Source: Amycolatopsis thermophila (GTDB lineage: Bacteria > Actinomycetota > Actinomycetes > Mycobacteriales > Pseudonocardiaceae). Taken from it: a DNA stretch of 64,000 nt. Made by a program: the position numbers and the translations under genes. The DNA is taken from the NCBI RefSeq assembly GCF_030814215.1, contig NZ_JAUSUT010000001.1, positions 6,324,001 through 6,388,000 of the forward strand, read 5' to 3'. The notes under the pieces were generated by a model. That model was not told where the DNA came from. It searched no databases and saw nothing but the letters and a program-made list of their open reading frames with translations. Of the stretch, positions 17,710 to 26,542 are shown in pieces. Position 1 is the first letter of the stretch; the number at the start of each line of letters is the position of its first letter.

Positions 17710-18135
17710 TCAGGCCGGTCCGAGATCCGCCCCCAGCCAGTGTTCCGGCCGCATCGCGATGACCACGTGCTCACCGAGCCGGGTGCGTTCGAACTCCAGG
17801 TAGCCGGCGACCTTGTCCTCCGGCAGGTAGCGTCGCGCCATTTCCCGCGCCCGCTCGTCGCTGTCCGGGGCCGTGCCCGTCACCGGTCCCTCGACCGACA
17901 CGTACCGCACGGTCGGCTCGGTGCGCTGCACCATCAGGCTGAACCGCCCGGCCGCCTCGATCGCCCGCGCCTTGCGTGAACCCGGGAGCGTGCGCACCCA
18001 CAGCTCACCGCCCGGGCGGTACTGGTACCAGATCGGCACCGTCAGCGGCGCCCGCTCCCGTTTCTCCACGACCGACAGCGCGCCGACGTGCGGCTCGGCC
18101 AGGAACTGTTCCCGTTCTTCCCTCGACAGTGCCAT
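17710..18135 (-). CDS. Pyridoxamine 5'-phosphate oxidase-like (PPOX) flavin/F420-binding protein
   Basis: 141 aa from ATG 18135; the frame also offers a GTG at 18165. The split-barrel features are visible: 'APLTVPIWYQY', 'LWVRTLPGSRKARAI' and 'RFSLMVQRTEPTVRYVSVEG'. In actinomycetes such short PPOX proteins bind FMN or coenzyme F420 and reduce diverse substrates or act in heme metabolism; the cofactor cannot be decided here. It is followed on the same strand by nothing close and preceded by coaE 37 bp away, so it may be read with coaE. Confidence 0.8.
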   Translation of the reverse strand: MALSREEREQFLAEPHVGALSVVEKRERAPLTVPIWYQYRPGGELWVRTLPGSRKARAIEAAGRFSLMVQRTEPTVRYVSVEGPVTGTAPDSDERAREMARRYLPEDKVAGYLEFERTRLGEHVVIAMRPEHWLGADLGPA

Positions 18136-18172
18136 GCGCCGCAGGCTACGTGCGGTGTCCGACAAAAACCGG

Positions 18173-19357
18173 TCACGCCGACCAGCCGGTGCGGCCCGCC
18201 CACTCCTCGGCCCGCTCGAAGGCCGCGTTGACCCAGCCCTGCTTCTCCTCCGCGTAGGCCTCCACGGAACCGTCGTCCGCGTGGGCCTGCGCCAGCTTCG
18301 CCTTCACCGCCGCGTACGCGTCGCGCTCGCCGGGGTTCGCCCGCAGCCACGCGGCGAACAACAGCGCCAGCCGCCAGGCCGGCGTCGCGGTGCTGCGGAC
18401 GTGCACGTTGACCGCCCGGCCCGGGTCGGCACCGTAGTGGAACCGCTTCAGCCACCGCTCGCCGCCGCCCTGCGGGTCGTCCCACCACTCCCCCTCGGCG
18501 CGCAGGAACCCGGCGTCGGACAGGACGTCGGCGAACTCGTCGGCCTGCTCCAGGGTCGAGACGGTGACCTGCAGGTCCAGCACGTCCTTCGCGGGCAGCC
18601 CGGGCACCGACGTGGACCCGATGTGGTCCACCCGCAGCGCCCGGCCCGCGGTCAGCAGCCGCAGCCGGGCGAGCGCGCGGGCGGCCTGAGCCGGCCAGGT
18701 TTCGTCGTAGGGCACCAGCTTCGGCGGCACCGGCGGGCGCGGGCGGCGCAGCCGCACGTTCGCCTCGAACGGCACCAGCCGCTCGGCCCACAACCGGTCC
18801 ACCTCGGCCAGCACGGCGTCCGGCTCGCCCGAGTTGTCCAGCCACACGTCGGCGACGGCGCGCCGCTGCTCGTCACTCGCCTGCGCCTTGATCCGCGCGC
18901 GGGCGTCCTCCTCGGACATCCCGCGCAGCTCGGTCAGGCGCCGCAGCCGCGTTTCCACGGGCGCGTCCACGATCAGCACGAGGTGGTAGTTCGGCGCGTA
19001 CCCGCCCTCGACCAGCAGCGGCACGTCGTGCAGCACGACCGCGTCCGGCGGGGCGGCGGCGATGCGCTCGGCGGTGCGGGCACCGATCAGCGGGTGCAGG
19101 ATGCCGTTGAGCCGCTGCCGGGACTCCTCGTCCGCGAACGCCTTGGCGGCCAGCGCCGGGCGGTTCAGCGCCCCGTCCGCGCCCAGGACGTCGGCGCCGA
19201 AGGCCTCGACGACCTTCGCGAGCCCCTCCGTGCCCGGCTCGACGACCTCCCGCGCGATCGCGTCGGCGTCGACGTGCACGGCCCCGTGCTCCACCAACCG
19301 CGCGGCGACGGTCGACTTCCCCGCACCGATTCCTCCGGACAACCCCACCCGCAGCAT
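18173..19357 (-). CDS. coaE: Dephospho-CoA kinase with C-terminal GrpB (UPF0157) domain
   Basis: The 394-aa protein joins two parts. Residues 1 to about 200 are CoaE, which phosphorylates dephospho-CoA in the last step of coenzyme A synthesis: P-loop 'GGIGAGKSTVA' (8-18), 'HVDADAIAREV' and 'LHDVPLLVEGGY'. About 210-394 is a GrpB/UPF0157 nucleotidyltransferase-like domain: 'VDHIGSTSVPGLPAKDVLDL'. This fusion is the known actinobacterial arrangement, as in mycobacterial CoaE. ATG 19357 gives MLRVGLSGG; an ATG three codons earlier (19366) is possible. Confidence 0.95.
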   Translation of the reverse strand: MLRVGLSGGIGAGKSTVAARLVEHGAVHVDADAIAREVVEPGTEGLAKVVEAFGADVLGADGALNRPALAAKAFADEESRQRLNGILHPLIGARTAERIAAAPPDAVVLHDVPLLVEGGYAPNYHLVLIVDAPVETRLRRLTELRGMSEEDARARIKAQASDEQRRAVADVWLDNSGEPDAVLAEVDRLWAERLVPFEANVRLRRPRPPVPPKLVPYDETWPAQAARALARLRLLTAGRALRVDHIGSTSVPGLPAKDVLDLQVTVSTLEQADEFADVLSDAGFLRAEGEWWDDPQGGGERWLKRFHYGADPGRAVNVHVRSTATPAWRLALLFAAWLRANPGERDAYAAVKAKLAQAHADDGSVEAYAEEKQGWVNAAFERAEEWAGRTGWSA

Positions 19358-19513
19358 GGTTCGCATTAGACCAGACGCCACGATCGGGTGTTCTTTACTC
19401 CCTGATGGGCTTGTAATCCAAACGAGACGGGTGACACGCCGGGTCGCTACTACGCTTCCGACCGCTCGTTGCGTACGGTGCGCGGCGGGAAAGGTAGCCC
19501 ACACGGAGGAACG

Positions 19514-19726
19514 ATGCCGCAGAGCAAGCACACCGGGAGGCACCGGCTCGGCACGCCGGGTCTGGTGCACTGCGTCCTGCATCGTCCCGTGGCGGTCGCG
19601 CTGGAGGAGTACCGGCGCACGTGGTTGACCGCTCTGCTGATCCCCGCCAAGCACAGCCTCGCCGGGCTGAAGCGCCGCGCCCGCGCGGCCGCGCTCGAGC
19701 GCGCCTGGGCACCGGCGGTCACCTGA
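19514..19726 (+). CDS. Small basic protein, function unknown
   Basis: 70-aa product from ATG 19514 with a textbook GGAGGA site 3 nt upstream (19505-19510). It is Arg/Ala-rich with His residues near the start ('SKHTGRHRLG') and a mid-protein hydrophobic stretch 'RTWLTALLIPAKHSLAG'. I do not recognise a family. The good ribosome site, a terminator right after the stop and the isolated position between two oppositely oriented genes support it being real. Confidence 0.55.
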   Translation: MPQSKHTGRHRLGTPGLVHCVLHRPVAVALEEYRRTWLTALLIPAKHSLAGLKRRARAAALERAWAPAVT

Positions 19727-19727
19727 G

Positions 19728-19770
19728 ACGCGACGAAGCCCCCGCCGCGTCGGCGAGGGCTTCGCGTCCC
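19728..19770. terminator. Bidirectional terminator hairpin
   Basis: Stem GAAGCCC(cc)GCCG / CGGC(ga)GGGCTTC around CGT (19735-19763), with ACGC/GCGT extending the base. It lies between the small ORF (+) and the protease gene (-), so it can serve both transcripts. Confidence 0.7.
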
Positions 19771-19775
19771 GGTCG

Positions 19776-20903
19776 TCAGCCGGTGACCAGCGTCAGCCCG
19801 TAGGCGGACAGGATCTCGTCGACCGGCTGGAAATACGTCGTCCCGCCGCTGGTGCAGTCACCGGAACCGCCCGAGGTGACGCCCTGCGCCTGGCTGCCGC
19901 TGACCCACGAGCCGCCCGAGTCGCCCGGCTCGGCGCACGCGCTGGTCCTGGTCAGGCCGGACACCGCGCCCTCGGCGTAGTTGACGGTCTGGTTGGTGGC
20001 CTGGATCGTGCCGCAGTGCCAGCCGGAGGTCGAACCCGAGCGGCACACCGACGAGCCGACCGGCGCCGCGGTGTGCCCGGTGACCGTCACGTCCCCGTTG
20101 CCGTAACCGTCCACAATGGGCGATGGCGTCCAGGACGAGCCGGTGCGCACGAAGCTGTAGTCGTTGCCGGGGAACGACGAGCCCTGGAACGTGCCCATCG
20201 CCGAACCGTCGGGCGCGCTGACCGAGTCGCCCGCGTTGCCGCAGTGCCCGGCCGAGACGAACCCGCCCTGCACGGAAAACCCGACCGAGCAGCGGGCGGC
20301 GTCGTTGATGTAGTAGGCGTCGCCACCGACGATGTCCCCGGCGAACAGGCGCGGCGTGCTGGTGGCCTCTTTGACCTGCACCGGCCCGGCCGCGCGAGCC
20401 CGGTCGAGGAAGCCCTGCACGTCGGCGCCGTGCGCGCCCGGCACGACGGTCACCACGACGCGGTCGGCCTGCTCGTCGACGTACCACCCGGTGACCTGGC
20501 GCGGCGCGGCGCGGCCGGCGAGCCTGTCGAGGGCGTCCTTGGTGGCGTCCAGGGCGGACTCGGTGTGGGCGACGAGGGCGGTGTCCGCGCCGGCGGCCTT
20601 GACGGCCTCGGCACGGGCGGCATCGGTGATGCCCACGACCAGCTTGCCGGAGGCGACGTCGTACCAGGCGCCGCCGAACGCCGGTCCGGCGGCGGCCTGG
20701 GCGGCCGGGGCGATTCCGGCGGCGGCGGCCTCCTGGGCCGGGCGGGTGCCGGCCTGCTCGGCGGTCAGCCCGAGGTCGCGCTGCATCGCGCCGAGCAGCG
20801 GCGAGGTGGGCGTGGCACCGGCGACGCTGACCGTGGTGGCGAGGACGGAGCCCACGGCCAGCGCGGTGAGGCCGAACGTCCTGACGAGGGGTGATCGCTT
20901 CAT
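19776..20903 (-). CDS. Secreted S1-family serine protease (streptogrisin / alpha-lytic type)
   Basis: 375-aa preproenzyme from ATG 20903, preceded by AAGGAAG. Residues 1-30 are a signal peptide (KRS then a hydrophobic core ending in VAGA). An alpha-lytic-type pro-region follows to about residue 180 ('GAWYDVASGKLVVGITD'), then the mature protease begins near 'DIVGGDAYYI'. The catalytic triad is complete: His in 'VSAGHCG', Asp in 'NDYSFVR' and Ser in 'PGDSGGSW', with paired cysteines as in streptogrisins. It would act outside the cell in protein degradation. It stands alone between two hairpin-bounded regions. Confidence 0.95.
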   Translation of the reverse strand: MKRSPLVRTFGLTALAVGSVLATTVSVAGATPTSPLLGAMQRDLGLTAEQAGTRPAQEAAAAGIAPAAQAAAGPAFGGAWYDVASGKLVVGITDAARAEAVKAAGADTALVAHTESALDATKDALDRLAGRAAPRQVTGWYVDEQADRVVVTVVPGAHGADVQGFLDRARAAGPVQVKEATSTPRLFAGDIVGGDAYYINDAARCSVGFSVQGGFVSAGHCGNAGDSVSAPDGSAMGTFQGSSFPGNDYSFVRTGSSWTPSPIVDGYGNGDVTVTGHTAAPVGSSVCRSGSTSGWHCGTIQATNQTVNYAEGAVSGLTRTSACAEPGDSGGSWVSGSQAQGVTSGGSGDCTSGGTTYFQPVDEILSAYGLTLVTG

Positions 20904-21027
20904 CGGGCACTTCCTTGGCGACGGGGACCGGTTCACCTAGCAGTGTGGTCATCGTGCCGTCAGGTTGTCACCCGGCGAAAGTAGGTTGGTGATTTTCTCC
21001 CCCGAGCGGGGGTCCGGCCGTCAGCGG

Positions 21028-22269
21028 CTAGTTCACGCAGCCGGACAGGTCGGTGCTCGCTGATTCCGGAACCGTCGGGGACGGGGTGGTCGTCGCCGCG
21101 CCGGCGGTTTCGGCCGCGGCCCTCGCGACGGTCGTCGGCGTCGAGGAGGTGGTGCTGCTCGCCGAGCTGTGGCCGCCGGAGTCACCCAGCAACGCGTCCA
21201 TGAAATCGCGAACCTGGACGGGATCGACCTCCACCGCGTCGCCGTCGCCGGGGGTCTGCAGGCTCAGGCTCTGCACCGGGATGGTGGCGAAGGTGAGCGA
21301 GCTGGAGCTCAGGTTGTGCATCTGCTCGGCGAAGGTCAGCACGTCCCAGCCCTGGTCGATGACGACCGAGCGGGAGACGGCGCTCACGAGGCCGGCCAGC
21401 CGGCCCGGGTCGGTGAGGGTGCCCGAGCCGAGCACGACCTGCGCCATCCCGGCCAGGAACGCCTGCTGGCGGGCGATGCGGTCCAGGTCGCCGTTGGGCA
21501 GCCCGTGCCGCTGGCGGACGAACGCCAGCGCCTGCGCGCCGGACAGCGTCTGCTCCCCCGCCGGGAGATCGGCGCCGGAGTAGCTGTCGTGCACCGGCGC
21601 CTTGAGGCACACCGGGACACCGCCGACGGCGTTGCTCAGCTCGTAGAAGCCGGCCAGGTTGACGGCGGCGTAGTGGTTGATCGCGAGACCGGTGAAGTCC
21701 TCGACGGTCTCGATCGCGGTGCGGGCGCCCGCCGCCGCGGCCTCGCGGTCCAGTTCGGCGCCGGTGACGCCCTGGGTGCTGAGCGCGGTCAGCGCCGCGT
21801 TCTTGCCGTAGGTGTAGGCGGAGTTGATCTTGTGTTTGCCGTAGCCGTCGGCGATCTGCACGTAGGAGTCGCGCGGGATGGAGATCGCGGTCGCCGAGCC
21901 GCCGCCGGCCGGGATGTGCACGACGATCATCGTGTCGGCGGTGTCGCCGCCGTCGCCGGAGTCACCGGCGTGCAGCTGGTCGAGCAGGCTCTGCGGCAGC
22001 GGGTTGCCCTGCCCGTCGGTGCGCGAGTCGAGACCGACCAGGAGAATGTTCTGCGCCGCGGCGAGGCTCTCGCGGCCCGTGGGGAGCTGGGCCGACGGGG
22101 CGATCACGTCCGCGGTGGCGAGGTCGCGGTCGAGGCGGGACAGCTGGGTCCAGGCGTAGCCGGTAGCGCCGAGCACGAGCAGTGACGCCAACCCCGCGGC
22201 CGTGTAGCGCACCGATCTCCACCGGCTACCGCGGGCGGGCGGGGTCGTCACTCCCTGTCGGCGTAACAC
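21028..22269 (-). CDS. LCP (LytR-CpsA-Psr) family cell-wall glycopolymer transferase
   Basis: 413 aa with one N-terminal membrane anchor (about 21-42), then the extracytoplasmic LCP domain: 'NILLVGLDSRTDG', 'ADTMIVVHIP', 'AISIPRDSYVQI', 'YEIS'-type region 'FYELSNAVGGVPVCL' and the Arg-containing 'ALAFVRQRHGLPNGDLDRI'. LCP enzymes attach teichoic-like polymers, arabinogalactan or other glycans to peptidoglycan. The C-terminal 65 residues are low-complexity S/T/A-rich and end in Cys. The GTG start at 22269 has a GGAG site 6 nt upstream. It is not adjacent to the glycan operon at 38-48 kb but could act on its product. Confidence 0.92.
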   Translation of the reverse strand: MLRRQGVTTPPARGSRWRSVRYTAAGLASLLVLGATGYAWTQLSRLDRDLATADVIAPSAQLPTGRESLAAAQNILLVGLDSRTDGQGNPLPQSLLDQLHAGDSGDGGDTADTMIVVHIPAGGGSATAISIPRDSYVQIADGYGKHKINSAYTYGKNAALTALSTQGVTGAELDREAAAAGARTAIETVEDFTGLAINHYAAVNLAGFYELSNAVGGVPVCLKAPVHDSYSGADLPAGEQTLSGAQALAFVRQRHGLPNGDLDRIARQQAFLAGMAQVVLGSGTLTDPGRLAGLVSAVSRSVVIDQGWDVLTFAEQMHNLSSSSLTFATIPVQSLSLQTPGDGDAVEVDPVQVRDFMDALLGDSGGHSSASSTTSSTPTTVARAAAETAGAATTTPSPTVPESASTDLSGCVN

Positions 22270-22801
22270 GCCTGCTCCACCTCAGATTTCACTCGTTCCA
22301 GCTAAGGCCAGGATCCACCAGAAATCTGACAGTTTGCTGTGAATTCCGCGCTGGGGCCGGTGACGTTCTCATCACGCACAGCAGGGACGGCGGCGGAAGG
22401 CGGTGGGGCGCCCAGCGGCCGGAGCATCGACGGCCGCCGGCCGGTGGGCCCTGCGGGGCGCGGCGGGCTTCTCGGTCAGGCCCCGAGGGCGGGCCGGGGC
22501 CGGCCCCTCGGGGCCACCGGGCAGGGGCGGGGCCTCTACAGGCCGGGGGCGGGGGCCGGAAGCCGCCGCTCAGCGAGCCACCGGGCGGGGCCGGAGCGGC
22601 CTCGACGAGCCCGGGATCGCCGGGCCGGCACAAGACCCGTTCCCCAACGAAGCGCCGCCCCCCGGGGGATGGGGGCGGCGCTTCGAGGTTGGAGTGAGCG
22701 CGGCGGGGTGCCGGAGTTCGCGGGCAGGCTGGGCACTGCCCGCCGCGCTCGACCGACCGGCACGCGAGGGGGAGGGCGGCGCCGGGCGGCTGGTCGTGGC
22801 G
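22270..22801. other. Gene-free stretch with strong hairpins
   Basis: 532 bp upstream of the LCP gene without a convincing gene. The left 100 bp are less GC-rich and probably hold the LCP promoter. The rest is G-rich on the plus strand and contains a 10-bp inverted repeat GGCCCCGAGG / CCTCGGGGCC (22479-22515), in addition to the terminator listed separately. Confidence 0.55.
22649..22684. terminator. Perfect 14-bp hairpin, probable terminator
   Basis: GAAGCGCCGCCCCC (22649-22662) pairs completely with GGGGGCGGCGCTTC (22671-22684) across an 8-nt loop. It lies 118 bp beyond the stop of the small minus-strand ORF at 22802, so it most likely ends that transcript. Confidence 0.7.
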
Positions 22802-22975
22802 TCAGGAAGCCGCCGTCGAGGTGGTCTCGGCCGAGCGGGCCAGGGCCCAGGACGGGGGACCGCACTGCGGCCGCCACGTGCCCAGGTGCACCCACTGCCG
22901 TCCCCAGCTGTACCCGGCGAGCACCACCTGGCGGTGGCACCGCGAGCAGGGCTGCGGCGGCGAATCGACCTGCAT
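22802..22975 (-). CDS. Tiny Cys/Trp-rich putative zinc-binding protein
   Basis: A 57-aa frame with an excellent GGAGGGG site 6 nt before ATG 22975. The first 40 residues carry Cys10-x2-Cys13-His14, His30 and Cys38 plus four tryptophans, for example 'QPCSRCHRQVVLAGYSWGRQ'. The pattern resembles a small zinc ribbon. The last 15 residues are S/T/A-rich and probably disordered. No family is recognised. A strong terminator follows downstream and the LuxR-type regulator lies about 100 bp upstream on the same strand. Confidence 0.6.
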   Translation of the reverse strand: MQVDSPPQPCSRCHRQVVLAGYSWGRQWVHLGTWRPQCGPPSWALARSAETTSTAAS

Positions 22976-23078
22976 GATCACCCCTCCGGTGTTCTCGGTT
23001 CCGGTCGCGACTACCAGAGTGCCTGCGCGAGGCGCCCGGGAAACCGGGAGTCCTACGCATCTGGGTACGTAGACCGGG

Positions 23079-25394
23079 CTACGTACCGTCCTCGGCGGCC
23101 GCCCGCTGCTCGGTCAGCCACGCCGCGATCTGCGCGCGCGAGGTGAAACCCAGCTTGGTCAGGATGTTCTCCACGTGCGTCTCGGCGGTCCGCTGCGCGA
23201 TCACCAGCCGCGTGGCGATCTGCTTGTTGCTCAGCCCCTCGGCGACCAGGTGGGCGATCTCCCGCTCCCGCCGGGTCAGCCCGCCCGGCAGTTCGGCGCG
23301 CCGTTTGACCTGGGCACCAGGTGCCGCCGGCTTCTCGGCCAGGGCGAACGCGACCGCCTCGTCCAGGTCCAGGTCCAGCGTCGCGGCGTAGGCCCGCTGA
23401 AAGACCTCGGCGCCGAGCACCTGCTCGGACTGGGCCCGGCAGGCCTCGTCGAAGGCCACGTGCGGTCTGGTCACGTAGGTCTTCGACCCGCTCAGCCGCC
23501 ACACCGCACGTGCCGCGCCGAACAGGCCGGCCGCCCGCTCGTGCCGCCCGGCCGCGGTCGCGCACCAGGCCAGGCCGCTGAGGGCGAACGCGACCTGGGA
23601 GCGGTCGGTCCTCTGCAGTGTCAGGGACTCGCGCAGCAGCGCGGCGGACCTGCGGTAATCGCCGTTGCGCCACGACTGCAGGGCGACCGCCCACAGCGCG
23701 TAGGTCTTGACCCAGGCAGCCTGGTGCTCGTCACACAGCGCGAGCGCCTCCTCGGCCACCCGCTCCCCCGCCGGGTCGGCGAGGAAGAACAGCGCGGCGG
23801 CGAGCACGAGGAGTGTGTTGGTCACGTGCCGCGCATTCCCGATCCGCCGGTAGCGTTCCAGGGCCTCCTCCAGCAGCGCCCGCCCGCCGACGAGGTCGCC
23901 ACCGTAGAAATCGGCCGAGCCGGCGCACAACGCCCAGCCGGCGCGCAACTCGTCGTCGTCGAGCTCCTCCGCGAGGTCGTGCAACTCGGCCAGCATCACC
24001 CGCACCTGCTCCGCGTCGCGCAGCTGGATACCGGTGAACGCGGCGGCCTGCAGGGCCAGACCGCGGCGGTGGGTGCCCCGCTCGGGGTCCAGGGTCACCG
24101 CGGACTTGAGCCAGCGGTAGCCCTCCGCCACGAACCCGCCGGCGAACCAGAAGTCCCACAGCGGCCCGGCGATCAAGGCCGCGTCGCCCGCCCGGGCCGG
24201 GTCCAGCAGGCAGTACTCCAGCGCCACCCGGATGTTGGGCTGGTCGCGCCGCAACCGCTCGATCCACTCCAGCTGCTGCGGGCCGAAGCTCTCCTCGCGG
24301 TAGCGGGCGGCGAGCCGGACGATGTAGGCGACCTGACGGGCCCGCACCGCGTCCTCACGGCCGGAGCGGACGAGCTTGAGCTGCCCGTACTCGCGGACCG
24401 TCTCGAGCATCCCGTACCACGCGGTCCGGCCGAACGTCCCGTTCCGGCGGACGAGGATGGACTTGTCCACCATGCCCGCCACCAGGTCGAGCACCTCGCC
24501 CTGGCCGATACCGACCCCGGCGCACACCGCCTCGGCCGCCTCCAGGTCGAAGCCGCCGGCGAACACCGACACCGCCGCCCACACCGCCTGCTCGGCGCGG
24601 CTGCACAGGTCGAAGCTCCAGGCGATCGCGGCCTCCAGGGTCTGCTGCCGGTCCGGCGCCGTCCGGCTGCCGTCGGTGAGCAGGCGGAACCGGTCGTCCA
24701 GGCGCTGCAGCAGCTGGTCGAGCGAGAGCACCCGCAGCCGCACCGCGGCCAGTTCGAGCGCGAGCGGGATGCCGTCCAGACGGCGGCAGATCCGCACCAC
24801 GGTGTCGCGATTGGACGCGTCGACCGTGAACCCGGGGACCACGGCGGCGGCCCGCTCGGCGAACAACGTCACCGCCTCCACGGCGGGTTCCCCGTCGGTG
24901 GGCACCGGCAGCGGCGGCACCACGAGCACCTGCTCACCGTCGGCGCGCAGGAGCTGGCGGCTGGTGGCCAGCACGCGCACCGACGAGGTGGCCGACAGCA
25001 GCTTCGCGATCAGGACTGCGCACGCCTGGAGCACGTGCTCGCAGTTGTCCAGGACGAGCAGGACACGCTTGTCCTCGAGGTAGTCGGCCAGGCCGCTGAC
25101 CTGCGACCCGGCCTCGTCGGTGAGGCCGAGCGTGGCGGCGATGGTGTGCGCCAGCAGGCCGGGGTCGCGCAGTTCGGCCAGCGGCACGAACCACACGCCG
25201 TCCGGGAACGCCCGCCGCAGGTCCGCGGCCGCGCGCAGAGCCAGCCGGGTCTTCCCGACGCCGCCGGCCCCGGTGAGGGTCACCAGCCGGGCCGATGCCA
25301 GCAGCCGCCGGGTTTCGGCCAGCTCACGGCGCCGTCCCACGAAGCTGGTCAACTCGCTGGGCAGGTTGCCGGCACCGCGCGAGGAGTCGGGCAT
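23079..25394 (-). CDS. LuxR-family STAND ATPase transcriptional regulator
   Basis: 771 aa. An NB-ARC/AAA-type ATPase comes first: 'SFVGRRRELAE', P-loop 'LTGAGGVGKTRLAL' (about 40-53), 'VLLVLDNCEHVL' and 'GIPLALELAAVRL'. A TPR-like helical region spans about 350-660, and a C-terminal LuxR HTH about 705-760 ('GLTRREREIAHLVAEGLSNK'). Such proteins are ligand-gated oligomerising activators. The nearest candidate targets are the hydrolase 30 bp upstream on the same strand and the tiny ORF downstream, but nothing in the sequence proves a regulon. ATG 25394. Confidence 0.9.
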   Translation of the reverse strand: MPDSSRGAGNLPSELTSFVGRRRELAETRRLLASARLVTLTGAGGVGKTRLALRAAADLRRAFPDGVWFVPLAELRDPGLLAHTIAATLGLTDEAGSQVSGLADYLEDKRVLLVLDNCEHVLQACAVLIAKLLSATSSVRVLATSRQLLRADGEQVLVVPPLPVPTDGEPAVEAVTLFAERAAAVVPGFTVDASNRDTVVRICRRLDGIPLALELAAVRLRVLSLDQLLQRLDDRFRLLTDGSRTAPDRQQTLEAAIAWSFDLCSRAEQAVWAAVSVFAGGFDLEAAEAVCAGVGIGQGEVLDLVAGMVDKSILVRRNGTFGRTAWYGMLETVREYGQLKLVRSGREDAVRARQVAYIVRLAARYREESFGPQQLEWIERLRRDQPNIRVALEYCLLDPARAGDAALIAGPLWDFWFAGGFVAEGYRWLKSAVTLDPERGTHRRGLALQAAAFTGIQLRDAEQVRVMLAELHDLAEELDDDELRAGWALCAGSADFYGGDLVGGRALLEEALERYRRIGNARHVTNTLLVLAAALFFLADPAGERVAEEALALCDEHQAAWVKTYALWAVALQSWRNGDYRRSAALLRESLTLQRTDRSQVAFALSGLAWCATAAGRHERAAGLFGAARAVWRLSGSKTYVTRPHVAFDEACRAQSEQVLGAEVFQRAYAATLDLDLDEAVAFALAEKPAAPGAQVKRRAELPGGLTRREREIAHLVAEGLSNKQIATRLVIAQRTAETHVENILTKLGFTSRAQIAAWLTEQRAAAEDGT

Positions 25395-25424
25395 CCCACG
25401 ATTCTATGCCCGGTTCCTCCCTGA

Positions 25425-26447
25425 TCAGGCGGTGCGCAGGCGTCCGTGCCGCCGCAGCAGGCCCACCAGGTGGGCGTTGACCTGCCCGGGGTGTTCCAGG
25501 GGAAAAGCGTGACCGGCGTCGGGCAGCACCACGAGCTCCGCACCCGGGACGGCGCGGGCGATGGCCTCGCTGTGGGACGGCGGCGTGACGACGTCGTCCG
25601 CCCCGGCGAGGACGAGGCACTCGGCGCGGTCCAGCGCGGCGAGGGCGGCGACCTTGTCGTGGACGCGGAACTGCGGGAAGAAGTCGGCCAGCACGTCCAG
25701 CGGGGTGGCCCCGATCAGGCCGACCAGGAAGTCGGCGACGTGCGGCGGCACCTCGGAGGCGAAGGCGTGCCGGGGCACGAGCGCGCCGGTCAGCTCGCGC
25801 ACCGGCCCGGTCAGCGGCGTGAGCCGGTGCAGCAGCGCCAGCGCCCACGGGGTCAGCCGGTGCACCGCGCGCATGCCGTGCCGCGGCAGGCCGAGGTCGC
25901 CGAGCACCGGCTCGGCGCTGGTGGCCAGCAGGGCGGTCGCCGCGATCCGGGTGCCGAACAGCTCGGGGTACTGCTCGGCCAGCGCCATGATCGTCATGCC
26001 GCCCATGGAGTGCCCGACGAGGACGACCGGCCCGTGCGGTGCGGTGTCCTCCAGCACCGCGCGCAGGTCGCGGCCCAGCTGGTCGACGGTGGCGTGCTCG
26101 GCCGGGCCGCGCTGCGACCGGCCGTGCCCGCGCTGGTCCCACAGCACCACGCGGGCGTGCCGGACCAGGTCCGGGGTCTGGAAGCTCCAGCTCGCGGCGG
26201 ACAGGGCGTAGCCGTGGCACAGCACGACGGTGACCGGCGCGCCCGCGTCGCCCTGGACCTCGGCGTGCAGCGCCACCCCGTCGTCCGCGATCACCGTCCG
26301 GCTCTCGCCCCGCGGCCGCGTGACCGGGACGGCCGGCGCGCCGCGGCTGCCGGGACCGACCAGTCCCCCGGTGGCGGCACGCAGGGCGGTCCGGGTCAGC
26401 ACGAGCCCGGCCGCCAGGCCCAGCTCCACCGCCTTCACCGCGCGCAT
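25425..26447 (-). CDS. Alpha/beta-fold hydrolase with N-terminal membrane-like helix
   Basis: 340 aa from ATG 26447, preceded by GGAGGAGGGA. Residues about 5-25 form a hydrophobic or amphipathic helix, then a canonical serine hydrolase follows: 'VVLCHGYALSAASW', 'WDQRGHGRS', nucleophile 'VGHSMGGMTIM', acid 'VLAGADDVVTPP' and His 'LPDAGHAFPLEHP'. Actinobacteria carry many such enzymes acting on esters or lipids; the substrate is unknown. The gene sits 30 bp upstream of the LuxR-type STAND regulator on the same strand. Confidence 0.87.
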   Translation of the reverse strand: MRAVKAVELGLAAGLVLTRTALRAATGGLVGPGSRGAPAVPVTRPRGESRTVIADDGVALHAEVQGDAGAPVTVVLCHGYALSAASWSFQTPDLVRHARVVLWDQRGHGRSQRGPAEHATVDQLGRDLRAVLEDTAPHGPVVLVGHSMGGMTIMALAEQYPELFGTRIAATALLATSAEPVLGDLGLPRHGMRAVHRLTPWALALLHRLTPLTGPVRELTGALVPRHAFASEVPPHVADFLVGLIGATPLDVLADFFPQFRVHDKVAALAALDRAECLVLAGADDVVTPPSHSEAIARAVPGAELVVLPDAGHAFPLEHPGQVNAHLVGLLRRHGRLRTA

Positions 26448-26542
26448 GTCCCTCCTCCGGTGCGCAAACCACGACACGATGACCCTGCCGTGTGCCGGCA
26501 CCCGGGGAGCACCGGGAAAATACGTAGGACGCTACCGAGATG

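Noticed and set aside
25425..26501. Hydrolase start at 26501
   Set aside because: ATG 26447 has GGAGGAGGGA directly upstream. The upstream extension lacks a ribosome site and overlaps the probable promoter.
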